A stretch of DNA of 27,570 nucleotides. Source: an uncultured Collinsella sp. (lineage in GTDB: Bacteria > Actinomycetota > Coriobacteriia > Coriobacteriales > Coriobacteriaceae). The stretch is taken from assembly GCA_902478995.1 (NCBI GenBank), contig CABSNF010000020.1, positions 1 to 27,570 of the forward strand. The letters run 5' to 3'. The notes beneath the pieces were generated by a model, which was not told the origin of the DNA, searched no databases, and saw nothing but the letters and a program-made list of their open reading frames with translations. The position numbers and the translations under genes are program-made. Below are positions 14,777-22,369 of this stretch, one piece after another; positions within the stretch are counted from its first letter, which is position 1, and the number at the start of each line of letters is the position of its first letter.

Positions 14777-15130
14777 ATGAGCGTTGCTGGCAGCATGGCG
14801 CAGGTGAATGTTCGCGTAGATCGCTCGGTTAAAGAGCACGCCGAGGAGGCGCTGCGGCTTTCGGGCGGGTCACTGCCCGAGCTCATCAAAAAGGTGGTGG
14901 CCAAGGTCGCACAGGGTGGCGGGCAGTGCGAGGAAGTGTTTGCGGCCGTCGACGACCGGCAGCAGACCGTCGCGCCCGATACGCCGTTCGCCGCGTCGTG
15001 GGCAGCGGCAGACCGGCTTTATGCAGATTTGGGCATCGCTACGTCGCCCGTATCTGATGATCGCGATTGGGACGCAATCTATTCCGAAGCCATGGATGAG
15101 CATTATCGCCAAAAGGGGATGATCCAGTGA
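14777..15130 (+). CDS. RelB/DinJ-family antitoxin
   Basis: The N-terminal region of this 117-residue protein (about 7-48, AQVNVRVDRSVKEHAEEAL followed by a helical stretch) is a ribbon-helix-helix DNA-binding domain of the RelB/DinJ type. The C-terminal half is acidic and would wrap the toxin; it ends DWDAIYSEAMDEHYRQKG. The ATG at 14777 lies 10 bases after GGAGGAG. Its stop overlaps the GTG of the toxin gene by 4 bases, so the pair is coupled. The promoter has a symmetric operator, consistent with autoregulation. RelB-type antitoxins usually accompany RelE/YafQ toxins; here the partner is a PIN-domain protein. Confidence 0.8.
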   Translation: MSVAGSMAQVNVRVDRSVKEHAEEALRLSGGSLPELIKKVVAKVAQGGGQCEEVFAAVDDRQQTVAPDTPFAASWAAADRLYADLGIATSPVSDDRDWDAIYSEAMDEHYRQKGMIQ

Positions 15131-15642
15131 ACGGAGCCCCTCTTAAGATCATGGTGGATGCGAATGTGTGGGTCGATTCGTTTTGCGTCGACCATGCCGA
15201 GTCGCTTGCTGCGCGTGCGTTTATTGGGCAGGCGACGGAGGCGGGGGCATTGCTGTTCTTCCCGGTGCATATCGCTAAGGACGTGCTGTACGTTGTCCAA
15301 CACGAGCTGAAGCGTAGCGTTCTTGCCAGTGGGGGAGCGCTCGACGAGGCATCTGCCCGTGCAATTGGCGATGCGGCGTTGGCGTTTGTTCGGAACATGA
15401 CCGAAAACGCCACGGCCGTGGGTGCAGATGCGTCGGACCTTTGGCTGGCCGACAAATACTTAGCGCTCCATCGCGATTACGAGGACAACTTGGTGCTCGC
15501 CGCGTGTAAGCGCGCGCAGGTCGATTACTTGGTGACCAACGATCGCAAACTGCTCGAACATGCCGATCTTGCAGCAAAGACCCCGCGCCAGATGATGCCG
15601 ATTTTGGCCTTGGCCGAACGCGGCGTCGCGGCTATCGGCTGA
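15127..15642 (+). CDS. PIN-domain protein, probable toxin ribonuclease
   Basis: PIN domains cut RNA with a cluster of acidic residues that hold Mg or Mn. In this 171-residue protein the first acid is Asp11 in KIMVDANVW; further candidates are Asp52, Asp120 in DYEDNLVLAACKRA and Asp139 in YLVTNDRKLL. This is the expected order and spacing for the fold. The GTG start at 15127 overlaps the antitoxin stop (GTGA). At 171 residues it is longer than typical VapC (about 130). The position behind a RelB-like gene makes a toxin role likely; the RNA target is unknown. Confidence 0.8.
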   Translation: MNGAPLKIMVDANVWVDSFCVDHAESLAARAFIGQATEAGALLFFPVHIAKDVLYVVQHELKRSVLASGGALDEASARAIGDAALAFVRNMTENATAVGADASDLWLADKYLALHRDYEDNLVLAACKRAQVDYLVTNDRKLLEHADLAAKTPRQMMPILALAERGVAAIG

Positions 15643-15654
15643 CGCGAACTGTTT

Positions 15655-15691
15655 GCGGGCCTCTTGGACGACGATGCGCCAAGGGGCCCGC
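15655..15691. terminator. Hairpin between convergent genes
   Basis: GCGGGCCTCTTGG (15655-15667) pairs with 15679-15691 with one G-T position. It lies between the toxin stop and the end of the minus-strand gene and may serve both directions; T runs are weak. Confidence 0.55.
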
Positions 15692-15700
15692 GTCTGCTAT

Positions 15701-16135
15701 TTACAAAAGCTCGGCCTTAATGGCGGGACTTTCTGCGAGCTGCTCGGCTGCCTTTTCGTCGGAGCTGTCGAGTGCTGCCAGACTGCGGTAGACCCACTCG
15801 TTGACCTGGGTGTTCTTGACGCCTGCGGTCTGCATAAGGGCGCCTACCTCGCGGATTGCTGCGAGCAGATCGGCTTTGGGACCCGCGAGCTCGACCTCGA
15901 TGCCGTGGTAGGCGGCCACGCCGCGGTTCTCACTCACGTGGTCGATAAAGCCCTCGACGGTCTCAAGCTGCTGGGCGAGAGCTGCATCATCGTCAGCGTC
16001 CAGCGCGACGAGTGCGTTCGATACCGTGAGGGCGGGATGTCCGCAGGGGACAAAGCCCTCGATGACATCCATAGCTTCGGTAATGGTCGAACCCAGGCCT
16101 GCGAGGGCATTGACGAGTTGCTGCTTGGTATCCAT
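15701..16135 (-). CDS. Unrecognised small acidic protein (144 aa)
   Basis: I do not recognise the family. The 144-residue product is predicted to be soluble, acidic and mostly helical, rich in Ala, Glu and Leu, with no signal peptide or membrane segment. It begins MDTKQQLVNALAGLG and has a single Cys in GFVPCGHPAL. The ATG at 16135 is preceded by AAAGGA at a good distance, and a -10-like TATATT lies at 16172-16177 on the minus strand. Codon use matches its neighbours, which supports a real gene over the competing plus-strand frame. It sits convergent to the toxin gene and divergent from ssrA; context gives no function. Confidence 0.7.
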   Translation of the reverse strand: MDTKQQLVNALAGLGSTITEAMDVIEGFVPCGHPALTVSNALVALDADDDAALAQQLETVEGFIDHVSENRGVAAYHGIEVELAGPKADLLAAIREVGALMQTAGVKNTQVNEWVYRSLAALDSSDEKAAEQLAESPAIKAELL

Positions 16136-16374
16136 AACGGTCCTTTCGACGGGTCAATTTTGCTTGGCGAAAATATACGTGACGCGATCAGTAGCAAAAG
16201 TGCGAAGTGCGGCGCACATTGGGGTCTTCACAGCTCGTGCATAGAACAGCTGTCCGCTTTCAGAACGTGGTAAGATAGCTATCCACGAGCGGGGTTCGCC
16301 CCGTGTGTTCCTTGAAAAGTCGACGGTTATCGGGTGTTTGCAGGCCCAATACCATCCAGACTTTCCCGACATTC

Positions 16375-16738
16375 GGGGGCGACTGGTTTCGACACGATAG
16401 CTCTGAGAGAGGAAGCAAGCCGAGGTCTCCTCGCCTCGTTAAACAGGGGTACCGTCAAATTGAATTGACAACAACTCTTCTTTTGAGCCTATGGCTCTCG
16501 CTGCTTAGTTTATAGCGGCGCGTCAACCCGGTGATTTCCCCGACACCGGTGCGACGTCATTTTAGGGGAATGCTCCTGCGCACGTAATCGGTATGGCGCA
16601 GGCTAAGACCGAACCGGTTAGGATGCCGCGAGCGTGTCGCTGCGCGCAAAGCGTCCGAGACAAAATCAGCGACTGAGCTTGGAGATGCCAATCAGGGGGC
16701 TTTCGTGGACCGGAGTTCGATTCTCCGCGCCTCCACCA
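16375..16738 (+). ncRNA. ssrA: Transfer-messenger RNA (tmRNA)
   Basis: tmRNA rescues stalled ribosomes and tags the unfinished protein for proteolysis. The 5' end GGGGGCGACTGGTTTCGACA and the 3' end GGAGTTCGATTCTCCGCGCC..CCA are diagnostic. The acceptor stem GGGGGCG/CGCCTCC contains the G3-U pair needed for alanine charging, and CCA is encoded at 16736-16738. The T-arm is CGGAG-TTCGATT-CTCCG. The tag frame most likely runs from GAC at 16467 to TAG at 16506-16508 and encodes DNNSSFEPMALAA; the terminal ALAA is the usual protease signal. The resume codon is inferred. The gene is one piece of 364 nt, not permuted. Confidence 0.95.
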
Positions 16739-16746
16739 ATAGTTAC

Positions 16747-16782
16747 AGGCAGGTAGATATTTATATCTACCTGCCTTTTTAT
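16747..16782 (+). terminator. ssrA terminator
   Basis: AGGCAGGTAGATAT (16747-16760) is complementary to 16763-16776 and is followed by a T run. It starts 8 bases after the CCA end. Confidence 0.9.
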
Positions 16783-16794
16783 TTCTAGTCCGTA

Positions 16795-16841
16795 CCGCGG
16801 AGAATCGAACTCTGTGCAGGGCGCGGGCGTTAGGAAAACGC
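16795..16841. repeat. 47-bp direct repeat, copy 1
   Basis: It is identical to 17006-17052 except for one base. Its first 20 bases, read on the minus strand, look like the T-arm and acceptor end of ssrA (GAGTTCGATTCTCCGCG). Confidence 0.85.
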
Positions 16842-16917
16842 GTAAGCGTTTTTAGCCCGCGGGCGAGGACGCCGGCAGGCGGCCGAAGCCGGTGCGGATT
16901 TGCGAAGCAAATACGCG

Positions 16918-16929
16918 GATTCTCCGCGC
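16918..16929 (+). repeat. ssrA T-arm mini-repeat
   Basis: GATTCTCCGCGC repeats ssrA positions 16719-16730 exactly in the same orientation, and its first 11 bases are the complement of 16796-16806. Together with the 47-bp repeats this gives alternating copies of the tmRNA 3' segment. Such copies can be remnants of integration at ssrA, a common island attachment site, but no integrase is present. Confidence 0.5.
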
Positions 16930-17005
16930 AAAGCCCCAGCCCAATATGGATGCGATGCCGATCGGATGACAGCCGGCAACGCCCTGCGCCAGCGTCATTC
17001 CCACA

Positions 17006-17052
17006 CCGCAGAGAATCGAACTCTGTGCAGGGCGCGGGCGTTAGGAAAACGC
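17006..17052. repeat. 47-bp direct repeat, copy 2
   Basis: This is the second copy, 211 bases after the first. The single difference changes CTCCG to CTCTG in the T-arm-like part; on the minus strand this pairs fully with CAGAG, so the small stem is perfect here. Confidence 0.85.
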
Positions 17053-17096
17053 CACAGCAACGCAGAGTGGGGCGCGTTTTCCCAATGACTGCCTAG

Positions 17097-17335
17097 GCGG
17101 AAAGCGCATCCCGGAATCCACACTCAGACTGGGACGTAGTTTCCGGATGGCGCCTCAAGCGGAAACCGCATCCCGGAATCTAAGCTCGGAATGGGATACA
17201 TTTTCCGGATGACGCCTCAAGCGGAAACTGCGACCCGGAATCGAACCGTAGAGTGGGACGCACTTTCCCAATGGCGGCCCAAGCGGAAAGTCCATCCCGG
17301 AATCGCCCCTCAGAACGGGACGTGCTTTCCGCCCG
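17097..17335. repeat. 62-bp tandem repeat, four units
   Basis: Units start with GCGGAAA at 17097, 17159, 17221 and 17283, an exact 62-base period, and a degenerate half unit precedes them at about 17044-17090. Each unit has the conserved pieces GGAAA, TCCCGGAATC (ACCCGGAATC in unit three), GGGA and TTTCC in a symmetric order, so that it can fold into an imperfect hairpin (GGAAA..CCC with GGG..TTTCC). The middle of each unit varies freely. It ends about 90 bases before the phospholipase gene. Confidence 0.85.
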
Positions 17336-17425
17336 CCGCCCCGTCCTCCTCAACTCCAAAACCCATGCGCTCTCAATCCCAAAACTGGGTAGAAGAAGGC
17401 CAAAACGAAACAGCAGGAGGTCAAC

Positions 17426-18304
17426 ATGACGGCAGAAGATAAGGCAAAGAACGCCGGCAAGGTCGCGCTCGTTTTGGAGGGCGGCAGCTTCCGCGGGCAA
17501 TTTACCGCAGGCGTGCTCGACGTTCTCATGGAGGCTGGCGTCGAGATTCCGGCTGTCTACGGTGTATCGGCCGGCGCCCTCAACGGCGTGAACTACAAGT
17601 CGCACCAGATCGGCCGTGCCAATCGCATCAACCTGGCTTTCTGCAGCGACAGCCGCTTCATGGGCGCCGCATCGTTTGCGTCCACGGGCTCTATTGTGGG
17701 TTACGACTTTATCTTCAACGATGTCCAGGACCGCCTAGATCCCTTTGACAACGAGACGTTCGACGCAAGCCCCATCGAGATGTACGCCGTCGCGACGGAC
17801 ATGCTTTTTGGAACCGCCACGTACCTGCCGGTCAAAAGCGCCGTACTTGACCTCGACGCTGTTCGCGCCTCGACGTCGCTGCCGCTGGTGACGCCGCCGG
17901 TCGAGATTGACGGGCACAAATACGTCGACGGCGGCGTAGCCAATTCGGTTCCCATCGAGCATGTGCTCGAGGAGGCGGGCTTCGACCGTGCGGTCGTCAT
18001 TGTCACGCAGGACCGCTCGTACGAGAAAAAGCCCTACGAGTTTATGCCCGCCGCGCGCGCCCGCTATGCCGACTACCCCTATCTGCTCGAGGCTATCGAG
18101 ACGCGCCACGACCGTTATAACATCCAGCGCATGCATCTGTGGAAGTATGAGCGCGAGGGCCGTGCGCTGGTCGTTGCTCCGCAAAAGCCGGTCGAGGTCG
18201 GCCATGTCGAGCACGATTCGGCAAAGCTTTTGGACCTGTATATCCAGGGCCGTCAGGAGGCAAAGCGCCTGCTCGCGGAAATCCAAGAGTTCGTTGAGCG
18301 CTAA
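17426..18304 (+). CDS. Patatin-like phospholipase
   Basis: Patatin-fold hydrolases use a Ser-Asp dyad to cleave acyl chains from lipids. In this 292-residue protein the oxyanion loop is EGGSFRG (18-24), the nucleophile elbow GVSAG places Ser48, and the DGG motif gives Asp168 (KYVDGGVANS). No signal peptide is seen, so it should act in the cytoplasm or at the inner membrane face. The shape and length resemble the bacterial RssA/YjjU-like group. The ATG at 17426 follows AGGAGG by about 7 bases. It is probably monocistronic. The physiological substrate is not known for this group. Confidence 0.9.
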   Translation: MTAEDKAKNAGKVALVLEGGSFRGQFTAGVLDVLMEAGVEIPAVYGVSAGALNGVNYKSHQIGRANRINLAFCSDSRFMGAASFASTGSIVGYDFIFNDVQDRLDPFDNETFDASPIEMYAVATDMLFGTATYLPVKSAVLDLDAVRASTSLPLVTPPVEIDGHKYVDGGVANSVPIEHVLEEAGFDRAVVIVTQDRSYEKKPYEFMPAARARYADYPYLLEAIETRHDRYNIQRMHLWKYEREGRALVVAPQKPVEVGHVEHDSAKLLDLYIQGRQEAKRLLAEIQEFVER

Positions 18305-18403
18305 CGACGGCGAACCCTCAAAAAATGACAACAGCTAAAAAGCTGGAAAATCACAGCTCGTGGATGACATGTGCAGAAACTCTGGTCGGAGCCAAAATAC
18401 CTG

Positions 18404-18431
18404 TTGACTCGTACGGCGAGCGGGGTAATAT
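18404..18431 (+). promoter_or_regulatory. rplM-rpsI promoter
   Basis: TTGACT (18404-18409) and TAATAT (18426-18431) are separated by 16 bases, giving a leader of about 60 nt before rplM. Confidence 0.7.
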
Positions 18432-18497
18432 GGACGGGTTACTTGCAGAGCCCCGTGAATCTCTGTAACAACACGTACTGTACATGGAGGAGTCTAA

Positions 18498-18941
18498 GTG
18501 ATTTCGAAATCGACTCACTACGCCAAGCAGGGCGAGGTCCAGCGCAACTGGGTTCTCGTCGACGCCGATGGTGCTGTCCTGGGCCGTCTTGCCACCCAGA
18601 TCGCAATGATCCTGCGCGGTAAGAACAAGCCCCAGTTCACGCCCAACAGCGACTGCGGCGACTTCGTTGTCGTCATCAACGCCGATAAGGTCCAGCTTAC
18701 CGGTAACAAGGCCGACACGAAGACCTATTATCGCCACAGCGGCTACAACGGCGGCCTCAAGGCTGAGAGCTTCCGCCAGGCTATGGAGAAGCACCCGGAG
18801 AAGGTCATCGAGCGCGCCGTTCGCGGTATGCTGCCCAAGACCACCCTCGGCCGTGCCCAGATGACCAAGCTTAAGGTCTACGCTGGTGCCGAGCATCCGC
18901 ACGCTGCCCAGAACCCCACGAAGATTGAGCTGGAGGCTTAA
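18498..18941 (+). CDS. rplM: 50S ribosomal protein L13
   Basis: L13 is an early-assembly protein of the large ribosomal subunit. The 147-residue product is of normal length and shows family segments: WVLVDADGAVLGRLATQIA, FVVVINADKVQLTGNK, TYYRHSGYNGGLK and AVRGMLPKTTLGRAQMTKLKVYAGAEHPH. The start is GTG at 18498, set by GGAGGAG 5 bases upstream. It is followed by rpsI after 2 bases, the classical two-gene operon. It has its own promoter. Confidence 0.97.
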   Translation: MISKSTHYAKQGEVQRNWVLVDADGAVLGRLATQIAMILRGKNKPQFTPNSDCGDFVVVINADKVQLTGNKADTKTYYRHSGYNGGLKAESFRQAMEKHPEKVIERAVRGMLPKTTLGRAQMTKLKVYAGAEHPHAAQNPTKIELEA

Positions 18942-18943
18942 AG

Positions 18944-19339
<396 letters not shown>

Positions 19340-19371
19340 GGTTTTATCTCCTTTCGAGATACAATGTACAA

Positions 19372-19415
19372 GCGGGGCCTGCCGATTCCTCGGCGGGTCC
19401 CGCTTTTCTTTTTCG
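19372..19415 (+). terminator. rplM-rpsI terminator
   Basis: GCGGGGCCTGCCGA (19372-19385) pairs with 19390-19403 through two G-T positions and is followed by TTTTCTTTTTC. Confidence 0.85.
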
Positions 19416-19462
19416 ACTAGGGTGGGCGGTTGCATATCGCCTGCTAGGGAAGGAGCGATCCT

Positions 19463-20800
19463 ATGCCCCAGAACATCTTCGGTACCGACGGCGTCCGTGG
19501 CGTCGCCAACGCCGACCTCTCGTGCGACCTCGCGTTTCGCCTGGGCCGCGCGGCGACCAAGTTCCTTGGTCCGGATATCTGCATCGGCCGTGACACGCGC
19601 CTTTCGGGCACCATGCTCGAGAGCGCTCTGACCGCCGGCATTATGGCCGAGGGCGGCCGTCCTCATTGCTGCGGCGTCATCCCCACGCCCGCCGTGGCGC
19701 TGCTCACCGTTCAGAACGAGCTCGATGGCGGCATTGTCATCTCCGCTTCGCACAATCCGCCGGAGTTCAACGGCATCAAGTTCTTTAGCCGCAAGGGCAT
19801 GAAGCTTCCCGATGCTGTCGAGGAAGAGATCAGCGCCTGGGTCATGTCCGAGGAAGCCATGGCTGCCGACACGCTGCCGACCGGTGCCGGCGTGGGCCAC
19901 ATCATCAAGATGAAGGACGCCCGCAAGGCATACGTCGACCACGCCATCGATACGCTTGATGGCCTGAGGCTCGACGGCCTGGTCGTTGCCGTCGACTGCG
20001 GTCACGGTGCTTCTTGCCAGACTACGCCCGCCGCGCTGCAGCGCCTGGGTGCCACGGTGCACGCTATCAACACCGATTACTGCGGCACCGACATTAACGT
20101 TGAGTGCGGCTCTACGCACCTCGAGCCCCTGCGCGAGCTCGTGCTGCGCACCCATGCTGACATCGGTCTGGCCCACGACGGCGACGCCGACCGCGTACTG
20201 TTCGTGGACAGCGAGGGCAATGAGATCGACGGTGACTACATCCTGGCTATCTGCGGTTCTGACCTCGCCGCTCGCGGCAAGCTCGCCAACTCCGAGATCG
20301 TTTCGACCGTCATGTGCAACCTGGGCTTCTCCATCGCTATGAAGGAGCAGGGCTTCGAGATGGTTCAGACCGCCGTGGGTGACCGCTACGTTCTGGAGCG
20401 CATGCTCGCGGACGGCGCCGTCATCGGCGGCGAACAGTCCGGCCACATCATCTTCCTGGAGCACAACACCACCGGTGACGGCCTGGTGACGGCTCTGCAG
20501 CTGCTGGCCGTGCTCAAGCGCACCGGTCGTACCCTCACCGATCTTGCCGGCATCATGAAGAAGTACCCGCAGGTACTCGTCAACGTGCATTCCGACAACA
20601 AGGCTGGTCTGGACGATTGCCAGCCCATCTGGGATGCTGTCGCTGCTGCCGAGAAGGAGCTTGACGGCCGCGGTCGCATTCTGGTGCGCCCGAGCGGTAC
20701 CGAGCCGCTGGTCCGCGTGATGGCCGAGGCCGAGACGCACGAGCTGACCCAGCGCGTTGTCGACGACATCGTCGAGGTTGTCAAGCGCGAACTTCCCTAA
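19463..20800 (+). CDS. glmM: Phosphoglucosamine mutase
   Basis: GlmM converts glucosamine-6-phosphate to glucosamine-1-phosphate for UDP-GlcNAc and peptidoglycan synthesis. The 445-residue protein has the N-terminal FGTDGVRG, the phosphoserine loop SASHNPPEFNG with Ser96, the metal loop DGDADR and the phosphate-binding RPSGTEPLVRVMAE near the end. All four domains are present and the length is standard. The ATG at 19463 follows GGGAAGGAG by about 7 bases. Placement after rplM-rpsI is common in Actinobacteria. A different gene about 840 bases on, nagB, works on the same metabolite. Confidence 0.96.
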   Translation: MPQNIFGTDGVRGVANADLSCDLAFRLGRAATKFLGPDICIGRDTRLSGTMLESALTAGIMAEGGRPHCCGVIPTPAVALLTVQNELDGGIVISASHNPPEFNGIKFFSRKGMKLPDAVEEEISAWVMSEEAMAADTLPTGAGVGHIIKMKDARKAYVDHAIDTLDGLRLDGLVVAVDCGHGASCQTTPAALQRLGATVHAINTDYCGTDINVECGSTHLEPLRELVLRTHADIGLAHDGDADRVLFVDSEGNEIDGDYILAICGSDLAARGKLANSEIVSTVMCNLGFSIAMKEQGFEMVQTAVGDRYVLERMLADGAVIGGEQSGHIIFLEHNTTGDGLVTALQLLAVLKRTGRTLTDLAGIMKKYPQVLVNVHSDNKAGLDDCQPIWDAVAAAEKELDGRGRILVRPSGTEPLVRVMAEAETHELTQRVVDDIVEVVKRELP

Positions 20801-20871
20801 TGGTCAAAAACCGGTGCCAAGTGGTAAACTGTTAAGGTTATTTTGATTGATTGGTATGTCCGAGGGGGAGC

Positions 20872-21369
20872 ATGTTCACTAAAGTCCTAAGGTCTTTTGG
20901 TATGCGTGGTCGAGTCCTTACGCTGGATGCTCCCATCTCGGGCGACGTCATTCCGCTTTCCGAGGTAAACGACCAGACGTTTGCCACCGGCCTTTTGGGC
21001 CAGGGCGTGGCGATTCGGCCCACCGGAACGCGTGTGATCGCGCCGGCTGATGCCAAGGTTGAGGCTATTTTTCCCACGGGACACGCTGTTGCGCTTAACA
21101 CGGTCGATGGCTTGGACGTGCTCATCCACGTTGGTTTGGACACTGTTCAGCTCGAGGGCAAGCACTTTACCGTACATGCGCAAGTGGGTGACATCGTCCA
21201 TAAGGGCGATGTGCTCATTGAGTTCGATCGCGAGGCAATTGCTGCCGAGGGCTACGATGTGACGGTTCCCATCTTGGTGTGCAACTCCGTTGAGTTCTCG
21301 AGTATCAAGGGCTCCGTTGGCGTGCATGTCGAAGAGATGGACCAGCTCATCGTTGCTCGCGAGCGCTAG
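20872..21369 (+). CDS. crr: PTS system EIIA component, glucose type
   Basis: EIIA(Glc)-type domains take phosphate from HPr and pass it to a sugar-specific EIIB. The 165-residue single-domain protein shows APISGDVIPLSEVND, the active-site region with His71 (PTGHAVAL) and phosphorylated His86 (LDVLIHVGLDTVQLEG), and the VGDIVHKGDVLIEFD turn. No EIIB or EIIC is fused or adjacent, so it may serve several permeases or act in regulation; the symbol is by analogy. The ATG at 20872 is chosen because GAGG lies 6 bases upstream; an in-frame TTG at 20851 lacks such a site. Confidence 0.88.
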   Translation: MFTKVLRSFGMRGRVLTLDAPISGDVIPLSEVNDQTFATGLLGQGVAIRPTGTRVIAPADAKVEAIFPTGHAVALNTVDGLDVLIHVGLDTVQLEGKHFTVHAQVGDIVHKGDVLIEFDREAIAAEGYDVTVPILVCNSVEFSSIKGSVGVHVEEMDQLIVARER

Positions 21370-21409
21370 CAAGTGCACGTGGCCATTAGCCTACAATTCA
21401 AACACGTTT

Positions 21410-21443
21410 ACGGAGGGCGCCCTTGAAAGAGGACGCCCTCCGT
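21410..21443. terminator. Hairpin between EIIA gene and nagB
   Basis: ACGGAGGGCG (21410-21419) is exactly complementary to 21434-21443 around a 14-base loop. It lies 40 bases after the EIIA stop. No T run follows, so it may instead be a structured leader. A second hairpin (CCGAGGCT 21461-21468 with AGCTTCGG 21473-21480, AAAC loop) lies close behind. Confidence 0.5.
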
Positions 21444-21640
21444 GGCAAGATGGGATTTGTCCGAGGCTAAACAGCTTCGGGTCACCGTGGACGGGCAGGG
21501 GCCTCGACGCGGCTAGACACGAGACACATACATTACGCGACCTCGCCCTGGTGGCCGCACACGTTGGTTGCGGCCGACGCGGGCCGCGGGCAAGTGCTTG
21601 TAAGGGAGCCTTGCCTCTCTTGTACGAGAAAGGACGCGTA

Positions 21641-22369
21641 ATGAAGATCATTAAAGCTAAAGACTACGAGGATATGAGCCGCAAGGCCGCTAATATCATC
21701 TCGGCGCAGGTTATCCTCAAGCCCGACTGTGTGCTGGGCCTTGCCACCGGCTCCACCCCGATCGGTGCCTACAAGCAGCTCGCTGCTTGGTACGCGAAGG
21801 GCGACGTCGACTTTGCCGAGGTTAGCACCTACAACCTGGACGAGTATCGCGGCCTTTCGCACGACGATCCCCAGAGCTATCACTACTTCATGCGTGAGAA
21901 CTTCTTCGATCACATCAACATCGACCTGAACAACACGCATGTGCCCGATGGTTCCAACCCCGACGCCGCCGCTGCCTGCTCCGAGTACGACAAGATCGTC
22001 GCCGACGCCGGTTACCCGGATCTGCAGCTGCTCGGCATCGGCAACAACGGCCACATCGGCTTCAACGAGCCCGATGACCACTTCTCCAAGGGTACGCACT
22101 GCGTCGACCTCACCGAGAGCACCATTCAGGCCAACAGCCGCCTGTTCGACAGCATCGACGATGTTCCCCGTCAGGCCTACACCATGGGTACCCAGACCAT
22201 CATGTATGCCCGCATGATCCTGGTCGTCGCCAACGGCGAGGCCAAGGCTCAGGCTGTGCATGACATGTGCTATGGTCCGGTTACACCCGAGTGCCCGGCT
22301 TCGATCCTGCAGCTGCACACCAACTGCGTTGTCGTTGCCGACGAGGCCGCTCTTTCGCTCTGCGAGTAG
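21641..22369 (+). CDS. nagB: Glucosamine-6-phosphate deaminase
   Basis: NagB converts glucosamine-6-phosphate to fructose-6-phosphate and ammonia, feeding amino sugars such as host-glycan GlcNAc into glycolysis. The 242 residues carry LATGSTPIGAYKQL, the proton-transfer Asp67 in NLDEYRGL, and GIGNNGHIGFNEP with His138 and Glu143. The position equal to Asp141 of the E. coli enzyme is Asn136, which I believe is normal in Gram-positive NagB. The protein is short, without the allosteric C-terminal extension of the enterobacterial form. The ATG at 21641 has AAAGGA about 8 bases upstream; the frame stays open far upstream, but that stretch is not protein-like. The 271-base spacer before it suggests its own control. 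Confidence 0.94.
   Translation: MKIIKAKDYEDMSRKAANIISAQVILKPDCVLGLATGSTPIGAYKQLAAWYAKGDVDFAEVSTYNLDEYRGLSHDDPQSYHYFMRENFFDHINIDLNNTHVPDGSNPDAAAACSEYDKIVADAGYPDLQLLGIGNNGHIGFNEPDDHFSKGTHCVDLTESTIQANSRLFDSIDDVPRQAYTMGTQTIMYARMILVVANGEAKAQAVHDMCYGPVTPECPASILQLHTNCVVVADEAALSLCE

Larger units (their letters stand above)
16739..17425. other. Intergenic region, ssrA to patatin (687 bp)
   Basis: No protein gene is supported. In order it has the ssrA terminator, the first 47-bp repeat, a self-complementary stretch (GTTAGGAAAACGCG/GCGTTTTTAGCCCGC), the T-arm mini-repeat, the second 47-bp repeat, the 62-bp array and a GGAGG at 17413-17418 for the next gene. Short open frames in the array are repeat translations. 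Confidence 0.75.

Noticed and set aside
15653..16273. 206-codon plus-strand frame opposite the 144-residue gene
   Set aside because: It has no ribosome site and is Cys- and Gly-rich; the minus-strand gene has a good start and normal composition.
16286..16307. GC hairpin before ssrA as a terminator or riboswitch
   Set aside because: It is a short stem with no T run and no known motif; left unassigned.
16795..16930. A tRNA gene on the minus strand
   Set aside because: T-arm-like and acceptor-like ends are present, but no anticodon arm or D-arm can be folded between them.
17097..17335. CRISPR array
   Set aside because: The 62-bp units have split symmetric conserved blocks rather than a constant repeat with unique spacers, and there are no cas genes.
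21290..21640. N-terminal extension of nagB
   Set aside because: The frame is open by chance; NagB homology begins at 21641, which has a ribosome site.
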